A stretch of 64,000 nt of DNA. Source: Helicoverpa zea (Eukaryota; Arthropoda; Insecta; Lepidoptera; Noctuidae). Below, piece by piece: positions 42,581 through 55,018 of this stretch; position 1 is the stretch's first letter; the number at the start of each line of letters is the position of its first letter. The notes below the pieces were generated by a model. It was given only the letters and a program-made list of their open reading frames with translations. It was not told the origin of the DNA and searched no databases. The translations under genes and the position numbers were made by a program. The stretch is from assembly GCF_022581195.2 (NCBI RefSeq), contig NC_061469.1:2046001-2110000 (forward strand). Direction: 5' to 3'.

Positions 42581-44107
42581 GCCGGGACTCCACCGAAATG
42601 TTTGCATTAGTTCACGAATAGGCAAAATGTACGTATCTGTGAGAGACCACTTCATGTGTTCGTACTTGAAACCTGCAGTTGCACCTGGGGCCAATCAGAG
42701 CTCTATGAAGCGATCATATGCTTTGGCTCCTACTGTTATTGTGGTTTCTGAAAATTTATTCACCTCATTCAACGATGAATGTAATTCTGATGGTACTATT
42801 AAGAACACTTGCTTAGCGCAGAAGCTGACGTTGGCAGGTCGACTCTTTTGACTTCTCGAATAGGATACCATTGGTTTTTGTGCAATGCACACCTGCAATG
42901 CATGCTGGATTAGGATAGGATACAGGTGGATAGGATTTGCAACAGAAAACAATTCTGTCTTTGTGATTGAATGACATCAAACGCAGTTTTATATAAAAGG
43001 TGTTTTTTTAGACTTGGCTCGGGTCTTACTGAGACTGTTCGTAATCGTGACCAGTGTATTTGTGATCAGAAGTTGAAAGTAAGCATGTCTCTGGTATGCG
43101 ACGCGCAATTTGTACGTTTTCAGACGCATAAAGCATTGTACGTGCGTATGGTATTAAATCGAGAAAGCTCCCATTTCTTATCTGCACTTTGTATCTGGGC
43201 TTGTTCTTAAAGCTACAGAATCCTACATTACCTACCTACCTCACGCTTAGCAGCGCTTGCGAGAGACAGATCCTCCTTTCTTCTAGGATTAAGTTTACAT
43301 ATTTTGCATCAGAAAAAATAATGAAGGTCTACTTAATACTACTCACTCAAAGTAATTTGTTTTAAGGCCACCACATTAGTGGAAGATAAGCTAAACTGTG
43401 TTTATGAAAAAATCCTGATATAAACTCCATCTGTAACTTTAAATGATAATTAATTGTTATACTAAAGTCATCATTTTTGACATAATGTTCAAAAAATAAT
43501 TTAGATGGCACCGTTTTAAATTTGGCTGAGAACTATTATTTTCCTTTCATCAAGGTAATAATTATAATTGGATTTTGATGTGGCACGGCAAACTGACAAA
43601 CACTTTTGAAATGTCTATCGAAAAATTACACTACGTGTTAAAATATGGTGAATTACGGAAAATACACAACTCCATCTGTTGAAATAATAATCCTCTATAA
43701 AGAATGTATGGTTATTTATTGTCATTTACCACCTCGCTCCTTTGACAAATTTTATGTATTTTATTTAACACAGATTACCACAGATGGAGCTACTTTAACC
43801 TTGGCTAAACACAATTTTCATATTTTTTTTTTCTTCCGAAGTTACTTATGAAGGTGTGCTTTTCTGTGTAAAGGTTAATAATAGGCCGATCAACTAATAT
43901 AAGTACAACATTCAAATGTACAGTTTTGACAAACAGATTGCGTGTCGTAATATTTTACATCTTGAATTCACAAAATTAATCATATCTTTTGATAGAGGGA
44001 ATCGATTTCGATGAAACAAAAACTAAGTAATACCCCAAGTTACGTAGAATTTTTGTATATAAGCATTGTCTGCATTGAATTCGTAGATTTTACGTGAATC
44101 CCGAACA
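42581..44107. other. Unassigned DNA, partly GC-balanced
   Basis: 42585-43205 is less AT-rich and holds plus frames at 42567-42851 and 42971-43210 that match nothing known. At 43362 'taaggccaccacattag' repeats the terminus of the MITE at 42219, so another element may start there; its other end was not found. Confidence 0.4.
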
Positions 44108-44152
44108 AACAAACAGATAAACAGACAAACAGACAAACAGACAAACAGACAA
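44108..44152. repeat. (CAGACAAA)n-type microsatellite
   Basis: Irregular tandem CAAACAGA units within a decayed moth repeat. Confidence 0.8.
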
Positions 44153-44593
44153 AAATGACAAAAATGATGGAAATGGGTTCTGTTAGTTATCCTTTAACAT
44201 GCTGGCTATTTTTTTTTGCCAATTTCTTCAATGTACAAAAGTTACTTTTCTACAGATTTATTATATGTATAGATATTAATAAAATATTGTTATGAACTGC
44301 TATGTGACCTTCTTTGCTCATCAAACTAGTTCTACTCTGTGTTAGTAGTGTGTAGTTTTGAAGCAATAAAATGTATGTGTTAATACTCAGTTTCATACAA
44401 AAAACTAATTCAGATATGCACGTTATGATATTAACTTCGTAAGTATCGTGAAGACATGAGTTTTATTACCTTTGGGTATTGAGCAAACATTACCCATTAA
44501 GATTTATTTCTAATGTGTTTAGTTCTGTTATTAAAATCGAAAATCTATCCGACTGTCTCACAGAAGGTCTTTTGTTTCCTCTCTTTATCTTAT
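44153..44593. other. Unassigned AT-rich DNA
   Basis: Nothing recognisable. Confidence 0.5.
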
Positions 44594-44770
44594 ACTAACT
44601 GTTGCCCACCATTTTACCCGGATCCCGAAGGAATTTCTTACCGTATTCAGATAAAATATAGCCTATATTACCCGGAACTGTAGCTTCCCAATATTGACTA
44701 TTTTTAAAATCCGTTCAGTAGGTACTTTTGAAGTACAAACAAAAAAGGAGTCCCCTTTTATTTATTAGAA
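44594..44770 (+). mobile_element. Moth repeat remnant ('actaactgttgcccacc')
   Basis: Ordered blocks 'cccggatcccgaaggaattt', 'agataaaatatagcctata' and 'aaatccgttcagtaggtac' match the same group as 22543-22725. Confidence 0.6.
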
Positions 44771-46209
44771 GAAATATGGATATAAACCAGCTGTTCCCAG
44801 CAAATATAGGTTACTTTTGATGTCATCCGTGGACAGTGTAGCTTCCTAGCAGTAAGCGCTCCACTTATAGTTGAAGAAATCACAATGGCTTACAAACAGT
44901 GGATATATACGAGTTTAATGTATCATTCGATGTTTTTAATCGTGCATTCTAAACTACAAAGCCAATTTTAATGTAACTCGCTAAACACAAACCATTACAA
45001 GTATCATCCATAACTGACAACACAGGAACAGTTTCCTACCATAACTCAAACTCGTCGATAAACCATCAAACATTCTACAATGATTACCATGAAGTATTTA
45101 CCGCAAGCAATATAGCGCAGACATATTTCATCAGCTGTGTATTGAAGTCCTGCAGCACGGAGAAAGAATATAGCGGAGATGCCATAAGGAAGGTAGGTCG
45201 GGCGCCCTCTTGTAGGTCAGGCAACGTGTGGTAGGCTTGATCAGTTACAATCAAAATCAAATCCAATCTCCCAAACATTAGACTTAATTGATTGGTGATT
45301 TCATTTTGAAAATAATAGTCGGAGTCTATAAAAGGTGTGTAAGGGCGTTAGTAACGTTCCTCGTCCCTCGAACACACGCAGTTTAGTGCGCTGCTTTCTA
45401 AGGAGATTTTGCGTTGTGACATCTCCGATAGTATTTTGTTCTCCATGTTTCGCAGTGACAAGTCACTGACATAATATTATAACCGTGGAATATGGGCGAT
45501 TATGGTAACGCACCTTAAACGGTTTTGCATGTGATGTAGATGGATATTCAGACAAGATGTTATCAAGAGGTGTATAACGATGTATATAATGGTGGTCTTT
45601 ACCCAACACTAGTGCAGAAATATTAACCGTACCTACTGCTTCGTTTATCTAGTGATAGAATACTTTTGGGCGACGACCAGTTCCTGAGATTACTGCTTTC
45701 AAGCAAACAAAAAAGTCTTCATATTGCTATGTTTATAATGACAACAACCTGATAGAATAAGTATTTCCGTCAAAGTTAGTTGGTAGTGTTAAAATCCACA
45801 AGAATCGTCAACACAACCATAACTTTTCCGTACCGAAGAGAGAACTATTAATTCTTTTCCGGTTGTCTCACGATCAAGTGTACGTTACGTCAAAGATTTT
45901 ACTAACGGGTTTGAAACGTTAGAAAACTGGTATCTCACAGGGTTGTGGTCACTCTTATGTAAATCATTAAGATTCAGATGCATCTTAGATTAGAAACTGG
46001 CCTTAACCTTACATAGGTTTAAAACCTGATTGACGGACTTCAAGCTATGAATGAAAAAGCCAAAATTTTGCCCATTTTTATGGCACAACTGAAACTTAAC
46101 GATGCCAGAAAGTACATACTTATTACATAACACAATCTATATTACATACATTGTAATTCGAACATTTATAATCGCACTGTTATACTTAATAACTTAATAT
46201 ACTACATAT
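44771..46209. other. Unassigned AT-rich DNA with one TATA-bearing spot
   Basis: Except for the candidate core promoter near 45328 nothing was recognised. Confidence 0.45.
45326..45400 (+). promoter_or_regulatory. Candidate TATA-type core promoter
   Basis: 'tctataaaagg' is a strong TATA box. An initiator-like 'gcgttagtaac' follows about 20 bases on, and GC-richer DNA with 'cctcgtccctcgaac' comes next. No open exon follows, so this may be chance. Confidence 0.2.
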
Positions 46210-46239
46210 CCAAACTAATATTATAAATGCGAAAGTAAC

Positions 46240-46286
<47 letters not shown>

Positions 46287-46496
46287 TTTCTTCACGCCTA
46301 AACTACTGAACCGATTTGTGTGAAATTTGGTACAGACATAGTTTGAAACTTGAGAAAGGACATAGGATAGTTTTTATTACAAAAAAATAAATAAAAATAA
46401 AATTATTCCGGACATATAGCGCCATCTATTGGTCAAATCAAAAATCTGCTGGTAGTCACTATTCCACGCGAACGAAGTTGCGGGCAAAAGCTAGTA
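46210..46496 (-). mobile_element. (GTCY)n-microsatellite MITE-like element, copy 2
   Basis: This is the inverted counterpart of 1797-2070: 'ccaaactaatattataaatg' at the left, a (GTCT)n tract at about 46240-46286, 'atagcgccatctattgg', and 'cgggcaaaagctagta' at the right. The microsatellite is longer and purer than in copy 1. Confidence 0.85.
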
Positions 46497-46536
46497 CTAC
46501 TATAACTTAATATTCTATTTTACCACTACCCTAAAG

Positions 46537-46615
46537 TAAACTGGTAGAGGACGCCTAAGGTGTTAAGTCCGCCATTGTACATTATGCAAAAAGTATAAAT
46601 AAATAAACAAAAATA
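46537..46615 (+). mobile_element. LINE 3'-end fragment
   Basis: 'actggtagaggacgcctaag' followed by 'gttaagtccgccattgtaca' and a TAAATAAATAAA tail is the 3' end of a common moth LINE family different from that at 2215-3640. Confidence 0.6.
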
Positions 46616-48954
46616 TATATATTATAATATAAAAATATACTTACGGCCTTTCTTATAACAAACAATAGATATCGGTGCACAATTATATTTCATAACAGTC
46701 TCATCGTTAGGAAAAGGCTTGAAGCTAACAAATTCATTACGGAATATATCATTTATTCTATATCGGTTTCTATATTAAAGTAAACAAACAAGTTTGCAAT
46801 GTGTCTGCACAGTTTATTAAGTTGTAAACTTTTACTGTTTTGATAATAGAAAGTGTTTTAAAGGTTTATCTAAACTAATATACTAAAGAAACATCTGCAC
46901 TCTTCCTGAGTAACATAAGGTATATATATTTTATGCCGGTACGAGTAGAAGATCCCACGAGACGCGCGGGCGTAACCGCCAGAAATCTGTCTCTCTGGCT
47001 GGTTTGCAAAACAGAAGTTAGGGTTATGTTCCTTTTTATTTATGCTATCTTAAGATGCATATGCAAGGTGTCCTGGTTTGTTAAAAACAGCGAAATCCAC
47101 AGTCAACTGCAAATTACCACAGTAAAGCATGAGATCCTTATGGCAACCAAAGCTTATCAAAGGAGACTTGAAGTACATGTTCCTTTTTTTGTACAATTTC
47201 AATTTTGTGCAGCCAAAGCTTCTTGACAATATCTATTTGAGATTTGCAAGTAATCAGATAGAGGGGATCCCATAAAGTCTTAAGATTTTTAAGCCGAACA
47301 ATGTGTTCACGAAAAAAACTAGAGTGATTTTTGTTTTGGTTCAGGCCTCACAATTTTACAGTGCGACTTGATCCTACTATTTTATTTCTACTTTCCTTAG
47401 AGATGCATTAAAATAAGGTCGAATAGTGGTCATGTAAAAGGAACATGTGGTCAGGTTTAACGTTTACCGGCGTTTGACCATTTGACCGATATCCAAGACT
47501 TACGGAGGAGGTTATAATGTAGGCCTCCTTGCGGTTTCAGCGGTAATCTATCGATGTTCTGTCATTATGGTGCTGATAGCAATTATAGGTCGTTTAGTGT
47601 ATGTTGTAGTAAATATGACACAAGTTTATTAGGATGGAATGTTTTGCAATAGTGGTGGTGAGTAAGGATGCCTGTAGCAATTTTATTTTTAATCATTTAA
47701 TAGGCTATAAACTACATATTTTTTCAAAAGGCAAGAATTCTTGCTTGTAGTTTTAACCGACTTTCCAAAAAAGACTAGTTTCATTCCACAAACCCGGGAA
47801 TCGAATATAATTTAAAAGCAAAAAAGATGACGCTATAGTTAATTCGTCGTTATATCAATAGCTAAAATTAAACATAAAATTAATCAATGACCTTTGTTTC
47901 TTCAAAACGAACTCGCATTACTCGCGTATGACGAACTTTAAAGGCGAAAGTGCGAGTGACGTGACTTGTCACGCGAGCTCGATACAACATGACATGAAAC
48001 CCATATAAACACATTATGTTACACATTGAGCAAAAACCTGCGATTTCTTAATTGTATTGAAGCATTGAACTTAATTATTATTGCTGGTTTTTGTTGTTTG
48101 TACGACTTGGGATATTGAGTATTGTTTTTTGTTAATAGTTTGTCTCTGTAAGGCACTTTATTTTGGAAAACTAAGGGATTATACGAATAATTTTGTATGA
48201 CAAAATGTTAAATATGGCAAAGATCAAAAAGAACTAAATATAAGTATGTAGTTTGTTTAAAAAGTACAAAGACATATTATGCGTAGTTTTTTTTTAATGC
48301 GTACATTGTGGGAACCTGTAGTTCAGATATCCCGAAGAGACAGTGGTTCTATTCAATCAATTATTTTTAACACGTAGGTATATGAACTAATAAAAGACAA
48401 AGGTACCAAAATACAAATCGATACATAGCTAATTATTTTACAAAACTGAAACAAAGTTTACGAAATAAAACCATTAAAAAAGCCAGATACGGCATAAAAC
48501 AACGACATTGAAAGTTTCGCGGATTCACGCACTTTTTATACTTACATTACACATTACGACCAGAGAACCTTGATAGTTCAAGATTCCTTTCTAGAGCATA
48601 ACACTATAACCGTTATGGTTGTTATGTGAAATATTATGGTGTTAACATGTAATGTCAGGTTTAATTAAACATTTTGTATACGTAGTGTACTGTAATTAGG
48701 GTTTACTGGACGAAAAAAAAAAACAAAAGTTCGATGTAAATTCCTGATTTAAATTGTAAAAAATACTTTGAATTTTTCCGCACTTACATAATAATACATA
48801 ATTTCACAAAATAAGTATGTATGTTAAAACTTACTGAAGCTTTAAAGATATCATGATATCCCTCGACATATGACCTCTTTCTTTTCTAGGAAATCTTCAA
48901 TTCCAAAAGTTTGAATGAGGTTTCATAATATTCGCGAAATGCCACCGCAATAAA
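46616..48954. other. Unassigned AT-rich DNA
   Basis: A 97-codon plus frame (46933-47226) has no recognisable domain. A CpG-richer patch at 47940-47985 includes 'gtgacgtgacttgtcac'. Confidence 0.45.
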
Positions 48955-49190
48955 AAGTCCTATAGGTCCCGGCTGTCATTGAACGTCTTGAGCAGTCGTT
49001 ACGGGTAGTCAGAAACCAGTAAGTCTGACTACCAGTCTTATCAAGGGATATTGGGTTGCAAGGGTAACTGAGTTCAGGAGGTCAGATAGGCAGTCGCTCC
49101 CTGTAAAACACTGGTACTCAGCTGCAATTGGTTAGACTGGAAGCAGAACCTAACATAGTTTGGAAAAGGCTCAGGAGATGATGATGAATC
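48955..49190 (+). mobile_element. SINE, 5'-truncated
   Basis: From 'ataggtcccggctgtcattg' to 'catagtttggaaaaggctc' and a GATGATGA tail, with all intermediate blocks in order. The tRNA-like head is absent. Confidence 0.85.
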
Positions 49191-50014
49191 GAGAGAAGAG
49201 TCCAAAAACTCTGAAATATATGGTAACCCTGACTATAATTATCAACATGGGCCGTTGCGACATATGATTTCGAAAAGGCGCGCTTTATTTTTTTCGCCTG
49301 CGTTATTATTTCGATTTCTGTAATCGATAGCAACAAGAATTCTTCGTGCTCGTTAATTAGTTGTTAAATATGCAGGGTAATGATACGCGTTGTGAAAGTA
49401 TACTTATTTGTTAGGTTGTTATTACAAATAGTGGTGTTTGCGACACATTTTCATTTCAAGGAGGATTTTCTCAGAAAATAAAATCAATTTCAAGTTTCCG
49501 TACTCAAAGGGTATAATTTGACCCCTTTACTGAGATTTCATAGTCCGTCTGTCACCAGGCTGTATCTCATTAACCATCATGTTTCACATATGATGTAGGT
49601 AGAACAAAAAATTAATCAATTATACAACTCTGATACAACAAAGGTAATTGTTTTGGGAACTCTGGAACCCTTCGTACCCCGACTCGCATATATGACAGTT
49701 CTTTTTGTTTTTATAGATTCCCTTTTTCGAGAGCAACACTCTTGATGATTCATCAGATGTAACACGTGCTTAAAAAATCCCGGACAACAGCACTTAACAT
49801 TACAATAAACAGCTACGTCAATTAAAATCATATACAGCCACAGAGTAGCAAAATAGCAGAGTTAGCAATTAAACGTAGTACGGCATCTAAAAACGCGGCA
49901 CGCTCCAATTCGCGGCCATGTTTAAACTCAGGCGCATCGCACATGTCTATCATTGTTTTTGTGCAACTGCAATTATGTAGGATTTTCTATTTGCATGTGG
50001 ACTTATTTTGTGTA
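49191..50014. other. Mostly unassigned AT-rich DNA
   Basis: At 49495-49570 a minus remnant of the 'GTACGGAACCC' repeat is present ('ccgtactcaaagggtat', 'ccgtctgtcaccaggctgta'). Confidence 0.5.
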
Positions 50015-50150
50015 TTGATAAAGGGGTATTTTTTATGGGAAGTCGTCGAATGACCACCGCTGTGGGTGTAGTGTGAGGGAGTGTCAGGCTCTTATTGACT
50101 GAAACCCATGCGCCAGGGTCGTGGTATCTCTTTCAAAGGGGTCATGGCCT
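50015..50150 (-). mobile_element. Poly(A)-tailed SINE, diverged copy
   Basis: 'gtgtgagggagtgtcaggc' and 'cagggtcgtggtatctcttt' match the copy at 26510-26755, in the same orientation. Confidence 0.6.
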
Positions 50151-53033
50151 TGTTAAAAAGTAGGAATATTTTAAACCGACTTTAAAAAAGTAGGTTCGAT
50201 ATTCCTTTGTAGTTTGGTTACTCGAAGATATTGCACCGATTCGGTTTTTTATTTTTCTTGTGAAGTTAGGAACTTCATTTCAACTCAATTGTTTAATTAT
50301 TTTTATAGAATCTGCCCATTGCATTGAAGAACTTGCAGCCACAATAAAATCCTTAGTATCTTGATGTGAAGTAATTTAACAATTCCAGAAATTGGCCTTT
50401 TATTACAATGTTTTTTTCGCAATAATACCTTTCCATTCTAAACCACAGACTATGGACGAGGTTTTAACCTTAATTTATATACGAAAAAGTAACAATTAAA
50501 ACGTTAAAATTAACATTTGCTCACTAATGACTAACTCGGTGCACCCAGTTAACCAACTGACCGAGAAAAGTGGGAGATGCCTTAAAATCTTCGCGGAAAT
50601 ATATGTTGAATTCTGATAGAAGGAATTATTATCTAGACATTTTAATTGCGCTTTCAATCAACTATTGAAAGATTATAATTAACTATTAGCCCGCGGTATG
50701 TGCTTAAAAATATGATAAATAAAGAACTGGTCTACCAATTTTGTGCAAACTTCACATAAACCATCTAATAAATAGGTCAAACAAAGCCTAAACATCTGGC
50801 TTGGGTAGGTGAGACCGTTCTTGGGTTGTAAAACGCCGACCCCAAATAAAATTGGGAAAAGAGCAGAATAAAGTAGAAAAAGATGTTAACATTACACTAC
50901 CAAAACCCATTACAATACATCAAAATTGATTTTTACTTTTCACCATTAAAGCATCTATGATTTTTCTCAATTATATCTATGGTCCCTTACATAACTTAAG
51001 TTAAATATCCGAATTATGAAAATATTTTCAAGTTTGTCACCACACCTGCTTATGATAATTAATAAGTATTCATTAATAATATTGATAAGCTTGTAAATAT
51101 CCGCGTAGTAACTTTCATTTATTAAAATAACTTGGATTAATATTTATAACTTGAAGATGCTTCTTAATCTGTGGTCCGATTATCCGTAGACACGGGAAAT
51201 AAATCGAGTGCCACGGTCTCATAACTCTGATCGATACCTGGATCAATAGTAACGATACATTAAACACGTCAACATTGATTTATTAATTGGTAACACCGAT
51301 GTTTTATTGTGTACCAATTTTAAGAGTTATTGTTCGTAGTTGATTGAAATTGAATTATTATAGATAATTTGCATTGCAATGTACAAGTTATTTTGTATAT
51401 CAGAAAGACTTATTGATGTTCCCTATTTACGATAGTATTTTGAATATTCATATTTTTTTACATTTTAAGTTTACAGTTTTAAGATTTTGAATGGCACAAA
51501 ATGTTTTTGATGAATACCTACAATGATCCAAAGTTGCCCGGGCAACTGGGTTGAGGAGGTCAAATTAATAAAAAACATAATAATTTACATCTAAAAATAG
51601 TTCCTAAATCTAAAAACGGTTTATAAGTGTGTATTCAAAAATAACTAGTTTTGTTGCTATTGTTACGTGATAGTTAAAGTGAGTGCATAATATGTGCAGT
51701 TGCGTATTTTTTGAGGTCAGCTGTGATGTCATCTGAAGCGACAGGTGTAAACTTTGACACAATTTTTGAGGGCATTTATATTTTTATCTAGTATATAATG
51801 TAGAGATTTTGATATTTTGTAAGTTTGAGCCCAAAATTATGATGGTAATCTTCTCAATTGTAATCTATACAAGGTGTTGATTTGCATTTGTGCCATACTT
51901 CAGGAGGAGGACATAAAATACGTAAATAATCGATTTGAATTACAGTAGACGGGAAATAGCTAATATGCGCTACTTTTTTTGTCATTTTTATGTCGTAGTA
52001 TTTCAGAAGTAACCCAATTTTATGAATGAAAATTATGAATGATCGTTGCGTATGCTTTGTGTTTGCGTTTGTTTGAGGGCGCAGCACGGTTTTAAGGCCA
52101 GTAACACACGCGCCAAGTTCAAAATACGGCTAGATGACATTGAGGGAATTCGGAAAAAAAAATAATAAAAAAAATTACCTGCCAATTTGTTTGTTGATTT
52201 GGGTCGAGAATCAGTAGCATAATTACGTCCTTGAATATGGCACGGATGCAAATCAACAGCTTGTATAACCAATTATATAATCTATTAATGTGTTACAAGG
52301 GATCGGAATTTGATGTTAGTTTTATGGGGCTAATGTCAAAATTATCTATCTATTAAGCAAATTAACAGATGGATATTTTATTGGAATCACAAGATTTTGT
52401 TAGGTAGGTATAGGCTTAATTTTCATTACAAAAAATACTTAGGTAGCTTGTAATACAGATACCACCTATCTAATAAGTAATCTCTCCTATATAGATTATT
52501 GTATCTTCCGTTTACAAATGAAAGTAAGCTTACTGCTTGTCATTTCAATAGATAATTAGCATCTTAAATATAAATTACTCATCATAACTTCGTGAGTAGT
52601 AGGAAGGTGTAAAATGCATTAATGTGCAATAAACTCTTCAATGATATGCAGTTTAGATTGCAGAACTGTATAATCTGTCTATATAGAAATGATATCTTAA
52701 GTAGAGATTTAGTTTTAACGGTCTGTTATCTTACTTTCATAGTACAATTAAAATACTACATGACCTTAAAAACTTTTGAAAATTATTCGTAAGTAGGTAG
52801 TCTAAATGCTTAAAATATGTTATTTAAAATCTTGGTAGAATCTTAATTTTCCTTATCCGAAACCAAGTCCAATCATTGTTAAAACGAAGATTTTACACCA
52901 AATTTAAAATGCAAGAATTAATGCACCTTCAACGTATTAATTATGAATTTCAATAATCGCACCACCTGTCTAAAATAAACTGTAACACATTAAAATATGA
53001 ATAAAGAAACTTAAAACCAAAAAAGACACTTAC
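50151..53033. other. Unassigned AT-rich DNA with SINE scraps
   Basis: SINE scraps occur at 50820-50865 ('ccgaccccaaataaaattgg') and 51533-51565 ('gttgcccgggcaactgggtt'). Minus frames at 51854-52272 have no recognisable domain. Confidence 0.45.
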
Positions 53034-53215
53034 AGCCAAAATTATAATCCAAAAAACAAAGTTGAATGAATAAAAACAATTGCACAGCACAGTTTTCAAG
53101 CACTAGCACTTAAAAAAAAACCGAAATGTCAAAAAACAATCATGACCGCGATATTTTGCGCGGGAGACGCGTGTTCGCGGCGTCTGACGGCGTTCGAATG
53201 CGCATGCGTGAACGA
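53034..53215 (-). promoter_or_regulatory. Candidate promoter and 5'UTR exon with splice donor, minus strand
   Basis: A CpG-rich core (53145-53215) contains TGCGCATGCG (53199-53208), an NRF-1/Ewg site. Reading leftward, AT-rich leader-like sequence follows to a strong donor GGCT/GTAAGTG with its GT at 53033-53032. Promoter, leader and donor in that order make a first non-coding exon plausible; it could belong to the ankyrin gene 34 kb downstream or to an unseen gene. Confidence 0.4.
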
Positions 53216-54877
53216 AGATTATCTCGCGGTAGTATCGTATATAGTATGTTACGTTGGTATATAGTTACCGTACGTCTTTGCACTTTACCGGAGTTACGGT
53301 AATATTTGATTTTTGATATGATTCACGGGTCATTATGAGTGATCGAGTTTAAAAATTGGTGTATAAAGTTCAGAGCTTTTTTAAGGTGAATGTTTTCGAC
53401 TGGTATCGGAAATTGAAGTATGAAATTGTGTGATCTTATCGCTCGCCGTCATAATATGCTTAAAAATTACTTTTGATACACATGTTTGACAAGGAAAGTT
53501 ACAATATTTTATTACTTATTTTCGCATTAAAAAGTTTATTTGTGAGTTCATTGAAAATAATATTTTTCTGATAATCACAACGAAAGAAAATTGATTGATT
53601 CTGCAAATAAACTTAATTCACTTTCTTATGTTTGTTGAACAGACTCGCTGAAAGTTAATAAAAGTACAACAATAATAATTAATTGATTTCGTATCCACAA
53701 ATGGTTGTTTTAATATGATGACCGTACCATCATTCATTCTGAAATGGAAAACAAAAGTCAAGAATAGAAAAAACAACAAATATGACTGAGCAAACTAGAA
53801 ATATGACTAATAAACTTTTAAATAATAAGGAAGACACAAAAGATATTTTCATATCACGGATAGATCTGACACAGGTTAAATGTACCATGATATTTAAGTA
53901 TAATACTGAAAACTACCATTAAAGCAAAACTTTCTCTTCTTGATCGCGACAGTAATAAACTGCGATGATCATAGTAATAAATTGTGTTCAAACCGACCCA
54001 TTGTCTATGCCAATTAAGTTTCTATAAAACCATAGACGCGCACATTGGATGTTCAGAATTTATTTCTCCCATTTACGGATTCCAACGTAATCATGAATGC
54101 AAATCCTATAAAAAAAACCTTTAGTACTTTTATTGACTCTAAATAGGTTGAAAGGTACCTTGGTGTTTCGTTGGGAATCATATTAAAATATAATATGTGG
54201 TGTTTGCACTTTATATTCGGGATCACATTTGAAGATGTATTAACATAATTTTTACTTCAACCTGGTGTTAAAAATATTATTTTTCCAATAATCTGTCAAT
54301 TAATTTATCAACAAACTTATTACTGAAGTTATATATCCCAGTAACTAAACGCGAGCTGTTAGTTGTTAAATTCCTTCCTATATGAAACATGTAAGTTTTA
54401 CTTTTCACGTAGGTAAAGTCATTTGACTACAATACCAATGTAACTCACTAACCTGCTTGTAACTCGTAAACCGTGAAAATGAATACATATAGCAATCCAT
54501 GCATAGCATAGTGCATCGCATATAAACATCTTATTATGCATTCGAACTCATTGGTCTAGTAATTGTGGGGTTGTCTATGGGCATGGCTAATTGTCTTTGG
54601 TTCTTGGAAAATAGAAAGTGATTGGGATGTTATTTTGTTACCTGAGAAATTAAATTCATGACTACGTATGTAGATTTGTTTTAGGACTACAAGCCATAAT
54701 TTTTGACCTTAGGTGTGTGAACAGACGAAGATAGACTGGGCTACTTAAGCATTATTTTCGAGCGATAAATATCAGATTTAAAACAAATTACTTTAATGAA
54801 AACGTAGAAGAACGAAAATCAAGGATTTTTGTGCTTTCAGTCAATACTACGCTCGCTCGCTTTTAGTTATATTATAC
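53216..54877. other. Unassigned AT-rich DNA
   Basis: Nothing recognisable. Confidence 0.5.
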
Positions 54878-55018
54878 TAAGGGGTATTTGGGTTGCCCGG
54901 GTAACTGGGTTGGGGAGGTCAGATAGGACAGTCGCTCCTTGTAAAGCACTGGTACTCAGCTACATCCGGTTAGACTGGAAGCCGACCCCAACATAGTTGG
55001 GAAAAAGGCTCGGAGGAT
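54878..55018 (+). mobile_element. SINE, 5'-truncated, well conserved
   Basis: 'ggttgcccgggtaactgggt', 'ggttagactggaagccgac' and 'catagttgggaaaaaggctc' then 'ggaggatgg'. Little divergence from the consensus implied by the other copies. Confidence 0.85.

Noticed and set aside
42971..43210. 79-codon plus frame as a gene
   Set aside because: No domain, no supported splice sites, located between repeats; evidence is insufficient.
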